A program made the translations under genes and the position numbers. Below the pieces are notes generated by a model that did no database searches, had not been told where the DNA came from, and saw only the letters and a list, made by a program, of their open reading frames with translations. 40,592 nucleotides of DNA from Fidelibacterota bacterium. Lineage in GTDB: Bacteria; Marinisomatota; Marinisomatia; SCGC-AAA003-L08; GCA-002719095. The DNA lies in assembly GCA_002705575.1 (NCBI GenBank), contig PAHI01000050.1, forward strand, positions 1-40,592, read 5' to 3'. Below, piece after piece: positions 1 to 7,923 of this stretch (its first letter is position 1; every line of letters begins with the position of its first letter).

Positions 1-99
1 AATTCTCTGATTCTATCTATTTCTGGAGCCAATTGCTGTAGTAAAGAATCCCTAAACTCATAAGGTTTCATTCCAGAAAATTCAGCAAAATAAGATAAT
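1..99. repeat. Terminal overlap, left copy (identical to 40494-40592)
   Basis: The first 99 bases are repeated exactly as the last 99 bases. A reading frame crosses the join without interruption, so this looks like assembly overlap from a circular or circularly permuted molecule. A true short direct terminal repeat cannot be excluded from the sequence alone. The unit genome is 40,493 bp. Confidence 0.95.
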
Positions 100-653
100 G
101 CTCCTAAAGCATCCCCATTTTGTAATTTACTTCTAAAAGTATCAATATACTGATTTACTTGTGTTACATCTTTATCATGTGCTTCTTTATTTTTTGTATA
201 TTGTATTTTTTCTTGATTTAATTCATTGTATCTTTTATCAAAAGGTATTTTACCTGAATAATTATTTAATAATTCTTGTAAAGATACATCTACTTCTTCT
301 CCATCTACTTTATGCTTAAACATAGTTTCTGCTGCTATCTCATTCTCATCTTCACCGTATTTACCCATGTATTTTTTAATTTCTTCCTGGATTTCAGCAT
401 CTTCTTGATCCTCTTTAGATTCCTCAGAATCCTCTTTTGCTTCACTTTTCTCTGAAGCTTGAGGTTGCTCTTCTTCTCCCTCATTTTTTTCTTTATTTGC
501 ATCTAAAGCCTCTTTTAATACGTCACTATCTGACCTATTATCTGTAAGTTCATCTAAATCATCAAATGATAATGCATCTGCATTAGCCGCTTGACTATCA
601 TCTACACTTACTTCTTCATTAATTACTTGTTCATTCACTGCTTCATCACTCAT
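1..653 (-). CDS. Scaffolding protein, N-terminal part (continues at 40493)
   Basis: This is the 5' part of a gene split by the arbitrary window ends. It starts at 653 (ATG), runs to base 1 and continues in frame from 40493 to 39974, giving 390 residues. The start overlaps the portal stop as ATGA and has a GGGAG ribosome site. Residues 1-110 are strongly acidic (long runs of Glu, Asp, Ser and Lys); the later part is predicted coiled coil. A position between portal and major capsid genes, the acidic charged composition and the lack of a recognisable enzyme fold are typical of capsid scaffolds, which shape the procapsid and then leave. The assignment rests on gene order and composition, not on a conserved motif. 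Confidence 0.85.
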   Translation of the reverse strand, partial: MSDEAVNEQVINEEVSVDDSQAANADALSFDDLDELTDNRSDSDVLKEALDANKEKNEGEEEQPQASEKSEAKEDSEESKEDQEDAEIQEEIKKYMGKYGEDENEIAAETMFKHKVDGEEVDVSLQELLNNYSGKIPFDKRYNELNQEKIQYTKNKEAHDKDVTQVNQYIDTFRSKLQNGDALGALSYFAEFSGMKPYEFRDSLLQQLAPEIDRIRE

Positions 654-2782
654 TTTTTATCTCCCTTTTTATTTAATGAATATGGTTCTGCTTCTTCATT
701 TTGTTCTGTTCCTGGCACTATTTCATTTACTTGCTCTCCTCTATTAGATTGTCCCTGTACTATTAACTCCATGTGCCTGCTAGATCTAGGTACAAACCCT
801 TGTGTGAATATAGGAAATAAAGGTAATTCGGCTAATTTGGCTTCAAATAAAGGATTAGCTTGAGCTTTTTCTATCATAGCAAATTCATGTATTCCTATAT
901 GTTCTAATATTTTTTCTCTTATTTCAGGAGGACATTCTTCTTTAAACGTTCTTTTTTGAATTTCTTTTACATGAGTTTTCCAATGTATAATATGATCTTC
1001 ATAATCTTGAGGATCTTCACACACTCTACCTGCCATCATGTCTTCATTTTCTGATTCAGCAGCTCTAACTGCAGCAGTAATTAATGTATTCATTTTATCA
1101 GTATTGCCTAAGTCTAATAAATCAATCCATCTTTCATTGGATAATAAATCTGGCTTTAATTGCATAATTTCTACAATTCTTTGAATTTTTCCAGCTTTAC
1201 TTTCTGGAAGAGCTGATCCAACTTGTACTCTAATATCATAATCTTTACTAAGATTTGCTGTATCAAAATGTCTAATAGAATATTTATTATCTTTACCTAC
1301 AATTCTTAACATTCTACCATCATCTGTTTGATAATAATCTCCTGCTACTGCTATAGTCTTTTTTGCTACATTTTGAATTAAACTGTTGTGTTTTGCTACA
1401 TCTGTAGTAGCTCTTTCTTGCTCCTGTTCATTTAAAAATTGTAAAGCCACGCCAGCAGTAATGCCCTTAGGAGGAGTTCCCCTAGATACACCCTGTACTC
1501 CATAAACTTGTCCCATCTCATCTTTTAACATGTCTCTAAATTGATAAGCCTCTGGGGGATTTGGTCTAGTTTGGAGTAGTTGAGGAGCCATTGGTCCCTG
1601 ATACTGTACAATAGTACTATCATTCCCAAGGCTTTCAATTTTACAAGCCCCCCTCGGCATAACCCATTTAGCATGACCTGTTAAATAGATATTTTTTGCC
1701 AAAAGTGTTGATAAATTATTATGCATATTTTGAATTGGTCTAATCATTTCATAAGAAGATACACCATTTAATACTTCAGGTATATCCATATCTGTTAATC
1801 TTTCAAAAGGTAGCCCTCCATGAGAATAAGGCAATACGTTTTTTTCAAGAATAACATCTTTTGTAAATTTTATATAAGATCCTTCAGGACAATATTCTGT
1901 AACTTTATGAAAAAATTCTATTGTTACAGTTTCTTCTTCTAAAAGTTTATCTGTTAAATCAGATGTATCAAATAATTTAGTATTTTTTTCAGATTTAATT
2001 TTTTCTTTCAATTCAGGATACTTTACTTTTAAATCCTCTGTAGGCTCTACTTTAATTCTAAAACAATATTCTACATCTTCTAGTTTTCTTTTTCTTTGTA
2101 AAAATACTCTCCAAGGAACTTCTATTTCATATTTAATATCCCCAATTTTTACTGGAATATCTTTGTCAATAAATACTTCCTTTCCATCTTTATCTAAAGT
2201 AGGCTGTCCATCAGGATTAGTTAATAATAAATCTCTACCTGAATCTCTTGCAGCTACATATATAGGATGTAAATCACCTTTATCTTTATCCCATTCTATA
2301 AATAAATAACTTTCTCCAAATATTCTAGAATATCTTTGTGTTTTTTGTAATAAAGCATCCATATCATATAAATACCATAAATGATTTATAAGATGTTTTA
2401 CTGCTAATGCAGCGTTTTTATCAGAATGTTCGTCATTAGTTGGCAAAATATCTACACTAGGTTTAATTCTACACATTTGAGAAATTTTAGTTTCAGTCAT
2501 ATCATATAAATGATTAACTACAAATTTATTTACTTTATTTACATTAATTTTATCATAGTTTCTAGGAACGCTTCTATTTAAATCTTCTTTTAAACCTCTA
2601 TAAGAAGTTAAATTTTTTCTAAATACCCTATGTCTATCTAATGATTGCTTTTCTAAAGCTTCCATAACAGTGTTTAACCAAGTAAGTATTTCCTTATCTT
2701 TTTTATCTTTAACACTATGATAAGGTTTTATATTACTTCGTTGATCATGAGCTGTATCTAATTCATCAAAAAAATCACTCAT
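650..2782 (-). CDS. Portal protein
   Basis: This 710-residue protein forms the dodecameric vertex ring through which DNA enters and leaves the head. It follows the large terminase and precedes scaffold and capsid genes, the standard position. Its length is close to the large P22-type portals (about 725 residues). Visible features include an aromatic wing/clip-like segment (ESYLFIEWDKDKGDLHP, near residue 160), a VPWRVFLQRKR stretch near 225, and a C-terminal tail rich in Glu, Gln and Lys. The C-terminal third has alternating helices (QERATTDVAKHNSLIQNVAK) as expected for the stem and crown. It is read with the previous gene's stop directly abutting its ATG. I infer portal from family resemblance and order. 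Confidence 0.85.
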   Translation of the reverse strand: MSDFFDELDTAHDQRSNIKPYHSVKDKKDKEILTWLNTVMEALEKQSLDRHRVFRKNLTSYRGLKEDLNRSVPRNYDKINVNKVNKFVVNHLYDMTETKISQMCRIKPSVDILPTNDEHSDKNAALAVKHLINHLWYLYDMDALLQKTQRYSRIFGESYLFIEWDKDKGDLHPIYVAARDSGRDLLLTNPDGQPTLDKDGKEVFIDKDIPVKIGDIKYEIEVPWRVFLQRKRKLEDVEYCFRIKVEPTEDLKVKYPELKEKIKSEKNTKLFDTSDLTDKLLEEETVTIEFFHKVTEYCPEGSYIKFTKDVILEKNVLPYSHGGLPFERLTDMDIPEVLNGVSSYEMIRPIQNMHNNLSTLLAKNIYLTGHAKWVMPRGACKIESLGNDSTIVQYQGPMAPQLLQTRPNPPEAYQFRDMLKDEMGQVYGVQGVSRGTPPKGITAGVALQFLNEQEQERATTDVAKHNSLIQNVAKKTIAVAGDYYQTDDGRMLRIVGKDNKYSIRHFDTANLSKDYDIRVQVGSALPESKAGKIQRIVEIMQLKPDLLSNERWIDLLDLGNTDKMNTLITAAVRAAESENEDMMAGRVCEDPQDYEDHIIHWKTHVKEIQKRTFKEECPPEIREKILEHIGIHEFAMIEKAQANPLFEAKLAELPLFPIFTQGFVPRSSRHMELIVQGQSNRGEQVNEIVPGTEQNEEAEPYSLNKKGDKK

Positions 2783-3025
2783 TTACACCATCCTATACTC
2801 ATCTTCATTTTCTTCTTTTTGCTCTTCATTTAAATTTACTATATCTTTTTGGTTAGAGAATGCTGGATCTATGGCTTCATTGACTGGCATAAATTGTACT
2901 GAATGTGTTGCTTTCTCCAAACTCTTTGCCAAAATAATGGCATACATAGATAATATTACACCAATTACACCCAAAATGCAACCTAAAAGTGATGTAATAA
3001 TTAAAATTTGTTTAATATCAAGCAT
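2783..3025 (-). CDS. Small membrane protein next to portal
   Basis: An 80-residue protein with one long hydrophobic segment (about residues 7-33) followed by an acidic, soluble C-terminus ending in a Glu/Asp-rich tail. The ATG follows the large-terminase stop immediately, with a GGGAGGA ribosome site inside the terminase gene, and its own stop abuts the portal start, so it is tightly coupled to packaging genes. Small one-helix proteins at this site occur in other marine and freshwater podoviruses, but their role is not known to me. A membrane-docking role in assembly or host takeover would be speculation. Confidence 0.7.
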   Translation of the reverse strand: MLDIKQILIITSLLGCILGVIGVILSMYAIILAKSLEKATHSVQFMPVNEAIDPAFSNQKDIVNLNEEQKEENEDEYRMV

Positions 3026-4513
3026 TTAATCCTCCCAAGGCATTATATCAAATGTCCAATCTTCGTTTTTATGGAATTCATTATAATCGTCTTTCATTTT
3101 ATGGTATCTTCTATCGTCGTCATTTTTTTGTTTAAGCATTTCCATAACTTCTACCATATTATAATTAGCTGCAGCATTTAAATATCTCCAACAATCAATT
3201 AAATGATCATCTCTTTTTGGTATTTCCCCTTTATCATTTTTAGTATATCTCATACATTCCCATTTTAATTTTTTACATCTATCTGATATTTTTACTAATT
3301 TATGTAACATTTGATCTTTAATTAAACTTAATCCATGTTCTTTTTTATTCATATGTTTAGCAGTGGGTATAAAATATATTCCATATTGATGCATAATTTC
3401 TGTTGAAAACCAAGCTGCTGCTTCATCATATATTTTACACCAATCGTCTTCTACTGAAGATCTAGGATAAAACTCCATCATTTTATTGTCAATTCTAGGA
3501 TATATAGATCTAACTGTTGTATTTTCTTGATTAGTTTCATATATTTCATCAAGTAAATACAAAGTTTTAGTATATGGATTAATACACCCAAACAATACAG
3601 CAAAACAAGTAGTTGATCCAGGGTCAGTTACACAAAACCAATCCATTTTTCCTGCATCTCTACTTATTTCTGACATAAGTTTATTATGTTCTATAACATA
3701 ATTTTCTCCAAACATTGGAAAAATAGCGTTTCTGCCTCCTGTTGCAAATTTTCCGAAGTATTCTCTTTGAACGACATCTTCTTCACCACGAAGCCTGAGT
3801 TTTTGGATTTCACGGTCAATTTCATCCCTAGGGGTGAATGGATTATCATAAGATGTGGCGATAATATGGAAACAGTCATTCCTCTCTTCACACTCTTCTG
3901 CAAACTCAATGTATTGATTTGCATTTCTATCTCCTGGTTTAGGGGGTGTACCAATAATTACTAAAGGTGCTTTCCTAACAATTCTATTAGGATTCATTTC
4001 ATTATGAAATTGTGTATGAAAGACTTTAAATTCATCATACACCACAAAATCGGGCGTTAAGCCGTTTGCGGCTGCCCAGTTTTCAGAACCAACAATTTTT
4101 ATAGTAGATCCATTTTTTAAAGTTAACCTAGAATCTACATTAGATACATGTTTAATATATTTTCTTAAAGGTTCTTCTCCTCCAGGAACAATACGTCCCA
4201 TATCATCTCTTTCTCTACCAAATTGAACAAGTCTAGAATTATGCCAAATAATTTCTCTACCGTGAGATAGTTCGGGAGTGATATAGTAACATGTTGATCC
4301 AGGATTTAATAAAGCATGTCTCCATAATAAATATATTGCAAAATCTGTTTTGCCCCATTTTCGCCCACATTGTATAAATAGAGTGTTTACATCTTTTTTA
4401 ATAAGAGGCATCCCCACCTTGACTTGACCAGGGTGAGGATTCCAATTTGAATGCAAATCATCCATTATTTGGAGATATAATTTATCTGAGGGAGATAAAC
4501 TAATAATACTCAT
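3026..4513 (-). CDS. terL: Terminase large subunit
   Basis: ATPase-nuclease motor that cuts concatemeric DNA and pumps it into the prohead through the portal. The ATPase half has a Walker A (QCGRKWGKT) and a Walker B (DFVVYDE). The C-terminal RNase H-like nuclease half carries acidic residues in FCVTDPGS, IYDEAAAW and DDHLIDCW. I choose the ATG at 4513, giving 495 residues, close to P22 gp2. An upstream ATG at 4585 would add 24 residues buried in the protease gene and has no better ribosome site. The start overlaps the ClpP-like gene by 14 bases. Bases 3720-3960 and around 4040-4080 look richer in G+C than the flanks. Confidence 0.93.
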   Translation of the reverse strand: MSIISLSPSDKLYLQIMDDLHSNWNPHPGQVKVGMPLIKKDVNTLFIQCGRKWGKTDFAIYLLWRHALLNPGSTCYYITPELSHGREIIWHNSRLVQFGRERDDMGRIVPGGEEPLRKYIKHVSNVDSRLTLKNGSTIKIVGSENWAAANGLTPDFVVYDEFKVFHTQFHNEMNPNRIVRKAPLVIIGTPPKPGDRNANQYIEFAEECEERNDCFHIIATSYDNPFTPRDEIDREIQKLRLRGEEDVVQREYFGKFATGGRNAIFPMFGENYVIEHNKLMSEISRDAGKMDWFCVTDPGSTTCFAVLFGCINPYTKTLYLLDEIYETNQENTTVRSIYPRIDNKMMEFYPRSSVEDDWCKIYDEAAAWFSTEIMHQYGIYFIPTAKHMNKKEHGLSLIKDQMLHKLVKISDRCKKLKWECMRYTKNDKGEIPKRDDHLIDCWRYLNAAANYNMVEVMEMLKQKNDDDRRYHKMKDDYNEFHKNEDWTFDIMPWED

Positions 4514-5222
4514 ATTTAAAATGTCCTGGTATAAGAGGACAGCCTGAATAGTAATATTTTTTATTAATTTTATATCTTTTAGCAATAAGTTTAGAAGAAC
4601 ATCTTAAATAAACTGCACTATCTACGAATCTTTCTTTTATACATCTTTCATTAGAACACCACCATTCATCTTTAGACCGTTTTCTATAATTTTTTAAAGA
4701 ATAGTCCATTCTAGCAGAGTTTGCTTTTTCTAAATCAGAGACTATATTTTTCCATAATTTTAATTGAGATTCAACTTCTCCATTATTAAATTGCCCAAAA
4801 AAGCCGCCCCTTGCCCTATGTATCATAATTACTCCATCTCCTTTTGAAATATAACGATTTCCAGGGCAAGCTTGTAAGATAGAGTGTGCCATTGAGGCAG
4901 CAAACTTAGCTACACAATGAACTTTTTGAGGAATAGATTGCATTAAATTAATAAAAGACATTCCAGCATATATAGAACCTCCTGGAGAATCTAATATTAA
5001 ATATATTTCAGAATCTATTCTAGTTTTTGCACTTAGTTGTAATAATTCTTTACCTACATTTGATACACTATTAAAAGTAACAGCTCCTTTTAAAGTAACA
5101 GTATTATTTTCTGTTAATTGTAAATAAGCAATTTCTTCAGTAACACATTCTTCACAATCACTCTTCGCATTTACTCCCAGACTTAACATCATCAGAAGTA
5201 GAATTAGTAATAGTTTTTTCAT
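4500..5222 (-). CDS. ClpP-like serine protease with signal peptide
   Basis: A 240-residue protein of the ClpP/crotonase fold. The catalytic set can be placed by spacing: Ser110 in FAASMAHS, His135 in IMIHRARGG (25 residues later, as in ClpP Ser97/His122), and Asp185 in SKDEWW (50 later, ClpP 49). The substrate-binding DSPGGSI motif lies at 79-84 and RFVD matches ClpP GLVD. Unusually, it begins with a clear signal peptide (MKKLLLILLLMMLSLGVNA, likely cut after Ala19) and has nine cysteines after the cleavage site, suggesting an oxidising, extracytoplasmic location. The start at 5222 is preferred over 5246 because of the GGGAG site and signal peptide. It overlaps the small terminase gene by 65 bases and terL by 14. 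Head-maturation proteases usually lack signals, so its role is open. Confidence 0.85.
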   Translation of the reverse strand: MKKLLLILLLMMLSLGVNAKSDCEECVTEEIAYLQLTENNTVTLKGAVTFNSVSNVGKELLQLSAKTRIDSEIYLILDSPGGSIYAGMSFINLMQSIPQKVHCVAKFAASMAHSILQACPGNRYISKGDGVIMIHRARGGFFGQFNNGEVESQLKLWKNIVSDLEKANSARMDYSLKNYRKRSKDEWWCSNERCIKERFVDSAVYLRCSSKLIAKRYKINKKYYYSGCPLIPGHFKYEYY

Positions 5223-5670
5223 TGGCAATCTCCCTGTAGTTTGCATCCTCTAAATAAAAAGGATCACATTTTAGTTTATTTTTCAACTCTATTACAGTTG
5301 AAGGTTTATGTTCTGCGATAATGTCAGTAGGTCTGTCATCATCCAGCCTTATAATTTTATCTATTTCTGATACAATATTAGTTAACATTCTAGCTTCATG
5401 GATAGAGGGAGGGTTCGGGCGATTTTTCAGATCTTCTATTGCTCTGTCAATGCAAGCCAAAGAATTTCCAGTTAATGATACTAGTATTGCTTTTTTATTT
5501 TCAGTTAATTCTTTTAATAATTCATTTCTAACTAGATTTCTTTCTTCTTTCCATTTATTAGTATGGTACAATAAAGATCTATATTTAATACCTGTAGCTT
5601 CAGCTATTTCTTTAACTGGTCGAAATGCCATAAACATTTCTTTTGCTTCTGTTAATTCATATTTACTCAT
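5158..5670 (-). CDS. terS: Terminase small subunit
   Basis: A 170-residue protein with an N-terminal helix-turn-helix (about residues 10-40, FRPVKEIAEATGIKYRSLLY), followed by a helical central region (45-110) suited to ring oligomerisation and a polar C-terminal tail rich in Lys, Ser and Asp. Small terminases recognise the packaging site and regulate the large subunit. Its place two genes upstream of terL, in the same operon and separated only by the protease gene, supports this. The sequence family is divergent, so the call rests on the HTH, size and context. The 4-base overlap with the upstream gene indicates coupled translation. Confidence 0.8.
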   Translation of the reverse strand: MSKYELTEAKEMFMAFRPVKEIAEATGIKYRSLLYHTNKWKEERNLVRNELLKELTENKKAILVSLTGNSLACIDRAIEDLKNRPNPPSIHEARMLTNIVSEIDKIIRLDDDRPTDIIAEHKPSTVIELKNKLKCDPFYLEDANYREIANEKTITNSTSDDVKSGSKCEE

Positions 5671-5984
5671 ATACTAAACAAATATTTGGTTAACTCTCTG
5701 TTATCAGAAAGCATTTGCATAAACACAGGGGATAAAATTCTTATAAGATTTTCTTCTTTATCACTACCAGAAAATTGAAATATAGAATCATATTTATCTT
5801 CGCCCGCCGCATGCATAAGTTCGTGAAATAAGGTTTCTCTTTCAATTTGAGAATTTGGGGATCTATATATAGTAATTATTTTTGTCATAGGGTCAGTTTT
5901 TCCGTACATTTCTTCATTCTTTTCTTTTGACCATTCTATTTTCCATACATAAAATCCAATTTTTACTTTTCCTGGCTTTTTCAT
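5667..5984 (-). CDS. HExxH zinc metallopeptidase-like protein, first late gene
   Basis: A 105-residue protein with the zinc-binding motif HELMH (His54, Glu55, His58) preceded by ETLF, as in small phage metallopeptidase-like proteins. A probable third ligand is a Glu in KEENLIRIL (77-78), followed by a helix ending LSDNREL. The N-terminal half forms predicted beta strands. The start is ATG 5984: a strong sigma70 promoter (5992-6020) places transcription start within about one base of this ATG, so the mRNA would be leaderless. A longer frame to 6020 would start inside the -35 box and is rejected. It is the first gene of the late operon and overlaps terS by 4 bases. The substrate is unknown. Confidence 0.8.
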   Translation of the reverse strand: MKKPGKVKIGFYVWKIEWSKEKNEEMYGKTDPMTKIITIYRSPNSQIERETLFHELMHAAGEDKYDSIFQFSGSDKEENLIRILSPVFMQMLSDNRELTKYLFSI

Positions 5985-5991
5985 ATTTATG

Positions 5992-6020
5992 ATGATATCA
6001 TATCTTTTTTTATTTGTCAA
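5992..6020 (-). promoter_or_regulatory. Late operon promoter (sigma70-type)
   Basis: On the minus strand, TTGACA (6020-6015) is followed by a 17-base spacer and TATCAT (5997-5992): a perfect -35 and a 5/6 -10. The predicted start point (about 5984-5985) coincides with the ATG of the metallopeptidase gene. It is the only strong promoter I see for the late genes. Confidence 0.85.
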
Positions 6021-6352
6021 CTAGGATTAATTTAGGACTATTTTTAATTCACTGAAGTTCATTAAAAATTAGCCCGCCCGACATTGCATATTCAATAGGT
6101 TGGGGGCGTCTAGTTGGGGGAAAAATAGGGGGCTAAGTATATACTTTTATTTATTTTTTCGTATATATTGGAGGGGGGTCCATATCGCAAGGGGGTGGCA
6201 CAGAGTTTGCATATACACTTATCGTGCCAGGATGGAGAGTGGGTGGCTATAGGTGTCCTATCGTGGGTGGACTTGTAAACATTTCATTATGCATTTTTTA
6301 CTTGCAATTCTGTTTCATTGTGATATATTTAATCCAACATAAGGAGGCAATT
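6021..6352. promoter_or_regulatory. Divergent control region with G-tracts and inverted repeats
   Basis: A gene-free region of about 330 bases between the late and early units. It holds a 9-bp inverted repeat ATTTTTAAT/ATTAAAAAT (6040-6048 and 6061-6069), just upstream of the late -35. Five G-runs of five or six bases follow on the plus strand (6102-6106, 6116-6120, 6128-6132, 6173-6178, 6191-6195), notable in an AT-rich genome. A 7-bp inverted repeat TATATAC/GTATATA lies at 6138-6144 and 6161-6167. Two GTGGGTGG copies (6239-6246, 6263-6270) flank a small hairpin ATAGG-TGT-CCTAT (6249-6261). The early promoter lies at its right end. It probably serves as control region and perhaps replication origin or packaging site. 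Confidence 0.65.
6302..6329 (+). promoter_or_regulatory. Early promoter with extended -10
   Basis: TTGCAA (6302-6307), a 16-base spacer, then TGATATATT (6321-6329), which reads as an extended -10. The predicted start near 6336 leaves a short leader containing the AAGGAGG site at 6341-6347 ahead of the ATG at 6353. Confidence 0.55.
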
Positions 6353-6928
6353 ATGTTTTTAACACAGAATAAGAAGATTAAGGCAATGCAGCAGATTGAT
6401 GGTTTAAAGACGTTTAATTTCGGTATTACTGCTTTAAAGTCATGTCCGTGGGCGGGTGAATGTGCTCAGTTTTGTTATGCTCAAAAAGGTACATATATGT
6501 GGAGTAATGTTAAACCAGCATTTGAGAGGAGACTTGACGCAACTAAAAGAGATGATTTTGTAGATTTAATGATAACAGAAATAAGGAAGAAAAAGGCTAA
6601 TAGGATAAGGATACATGATAGTGGTGATTTTTATAGTTTTGAGTATTTTAAGAAATGGATGGAAATAGCTAAGAAATGCCCTGACGTGCTATTTTATGCA
6701 TACACCAAATCATTACCAATTGTTAATTTAACTATAAAACCTATTAATTTAAAGATTATTCAATCATATGGTGGCAAATTAGATCATTTAATAGATACTA
6801 GCAAGCCACATGCAGTTATTTTTGACTCAAAGCAGGAATTACTTGACGCAGGTTATCTTGACGCAAGTAAAGATGATACTATTGCAGCAAAAATAGGTAA
6901 TATTAAGATAGGATTGATTAAACATTAG
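6353..6928 (+). CDS. Gp88-family protein
   Basis: A 191-residue protein resembling the phage/plasmid Gp88 family (named after a mycobacteriophage gene product). Recognisable marks are the cysteine cluster CPWAGECAQFCYA (residues about 33-45, Cys spacing 5 then 3), the conserved RIHDSGDFYSFEYFKKW stretch (about 83-99), and a later YAYTKSLP. The Cys cluster suggests an iron-sulfur or zinc site, loosely like radical-SAM barrels, but no biochemical activity is known to me. The start is set by the AAGGAGG site six bases before ATG 6353; the longer frame from 6224 runs through the control region and is discarded. It is the first early gene. Confidence 0.72.
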   Translation: MFLTQNKKIKAMQQIDGLKTFNFGITALKSCPWAGECAQFCYAQKGTYMWSNVKPAFERRLDATKRDDFVDLMITEIRKKKANRIRIHDSGDFYSFEYFKKWMEIAKKCPDVLFYAYTKSLPIVNLTIKPINLKIIQSYGGKLDHLIDTSKPHAVIFDSKQELLDAGYLDASKDDTIAAKIGNIKIGLIKH

Positions 6929-6937
6929 GAGTGTAAA

Positions 6938-7138
6938 ATGTATCTACTATCTAGACTTGCAGCAATTTTAGTGTTAAGTTTATTTATCTTTGGTCGATGC
7001 GATAAAAAAGCATCATATAACAATAGGAGTAAATATTATGATAAATGTAAAATGTCCAGTAACTCAAGTAAATGCAAAGAATACCTTAAGCAAAGATTAC
7101 AAGTTTCAAAGCACAGACGATTTAATAGAACTAATTGA
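6938..7138 (+). CDS. Small secreted or membrane-anchored peptide
   Basis: A 66-residue frame with an AGGAG site six bases before the ATG. Residues 3-19 are hydrophobic and preceded by little charge; the remainder is basic with three Cys (21, 37, 46). FIFGRC is only a poor match to a lipobox, so lipidation is doubtful. The last 101 bases overlap the DUF932 gene in another frame, which weakens the case or makes it an overlapping gene. No family is recognised. Confidence 0.45.
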   Translation: MYLLSRLAAILVLSLFIFGRCDKKASYNNRSKYYDKCKMSSNSSKCKEYLKQRLQVSKHRRFNRTN

Positions 7139-7829
7139 GTCACATGGCTTTATTTGCGATAGAAATGGTATTCAAAGAGCAGGAATAAGAAAAGAAGAAA
7201 ATAGAGGCTTTCAGAGACATCTTATACCCTTTGATATTAAATTAGAGGATAGATTTAAAAATAGATGGCATTTGCCTGACAGTAAATTTAGGATCATTGT
7301 AATTAATTCACATAATGGCAGAGGATCTTTACAAATAAAATTAGGAGTTTATCGGTTTGTTTGCCAAAATGGTTTAATGGTTGGGGATACTATTACAGAC
7401 TCTAGGATACCACATCGAGGTAAGAACTTTGAAGGTAAGGTTAAGAAGGCTATCAATAATATTGTAGATAGAATCAATATTATAAAAGAAACTATTTTAA
7501 AAATGAATGATAGAATTTTAACAGATAATGAAAGAATTAGATTTGCTTATGAGGCTACTGGTTTGAGATGGGATAAAGCTTATTCTCCTAACTATCAAGG
7601 AGGTGTAACAGTGTCTTTTGAAAAGTTATTATTTAGTTCTAGACCTAAAGACGCGGGCAAGGACTTGTGGACTGTATTCAATGTAATACAAGAGAATTTA
7701 ATTAGAGGTGGAATTGAGGTTGAGAGTAATGGCAAAATTCGCCGTTCTAGTGAAATTAAATGCATCCATAAAAAAACTACAATTAATCAGAAATTATGGG
7801 AGCTTGCTAATAAAGTTATGGTAGCATAA
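7038..7829 (+). CDS. DUF932 family protein
   Basis: A 263-residue protein matching the pattern of DUF932 proteins common on plasmids and phages: VCQNGLMVGD near residue 110, a long helix with NIVDRINIIKE near 140, and the diagnostic LWTVFNVIQENLIRGGI near 210-230. The function of the family is not established to my knowledge; association with mobile elements and recombination-type genes is reported. The start at 7038 is chosen for its AGGAG site; an upstream in-frame ATG at 6990 has none. It lies directly after the Gp88 gene, a pairing worth noting. Confidence 0.75.
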   Translation: MINVKCPVTQVNAKNTLSKDYKFQSTDDLIELIESHGFICDRNGIQRAGIRKEENRGFQRHLIPFDIKLEDRFKNRWHLPDSKFRIIVINSHNGRGSLQIKLGVYRFVCQNGLMVGDTITDSRIPHRGKNFEGKVKKAINNIVDRINIIKETILKMNDRILTDNERIRFAYEATGLRWDKAYSPNYQGGVTVSFEKLLFSSRPKDAGKDLWTVFNVIQENLIRGGIEVESNGKIRRSSEIKCIHKKTTINQKLWELANKVMVA

Positions 7830-7836
7830 TATTAAC

Positions 7837-7913
7837 GGCACTGGGCAACACTAAAGGAGAATACCTTTGTTTTTCACCTTTACACCCAATATTAACTGCT
7901 CAGTGCCTTTTTT
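7837..7913 (+). terminator. Structured leader/terminator before the SemiSWEET-like gene
   Basis: GGCACTG (7837-7843) can pair perfectly with CAGTGCC (7901-7907), which is followed by six T (7908-7913). Inside lies a second hairpin AAAGG/CCTTT that holds an AGGAG ribosome site ahead of a TTG codon at 7867 in frame with the next gene. It could be an intrinsic terminator with a large loop, a small RNA or an attenuator. It has the length of a tRNA and a 7-bp end stem but no T-loop consensus, so it is not called a tRNA. Confidence 0.55.
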
Positions 7914-7923
7914 AAGGAAACAA

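Noticed and set aside
3686..3964. Plus-strand and alternative minus-strand frames inside terL
   Set aside because: The frames lack ribosome sites and lie within the well-conserved terminase gene; they reflect its locally higher GC.
6224..6352. N-terminal extension of the Gp88 gene
   Set aside because: It would run through repeats, G-rich DNA and the early promoter, while the AAGGAGG site marks ATG 6353.
7837..7907. A 71-base segment with a 7-bp end stem resembling a tRNA
   Set aside because: No T-loop consensus, no clear D arm or anticodon stem, and a T-run follows; better read as leader or terminator.
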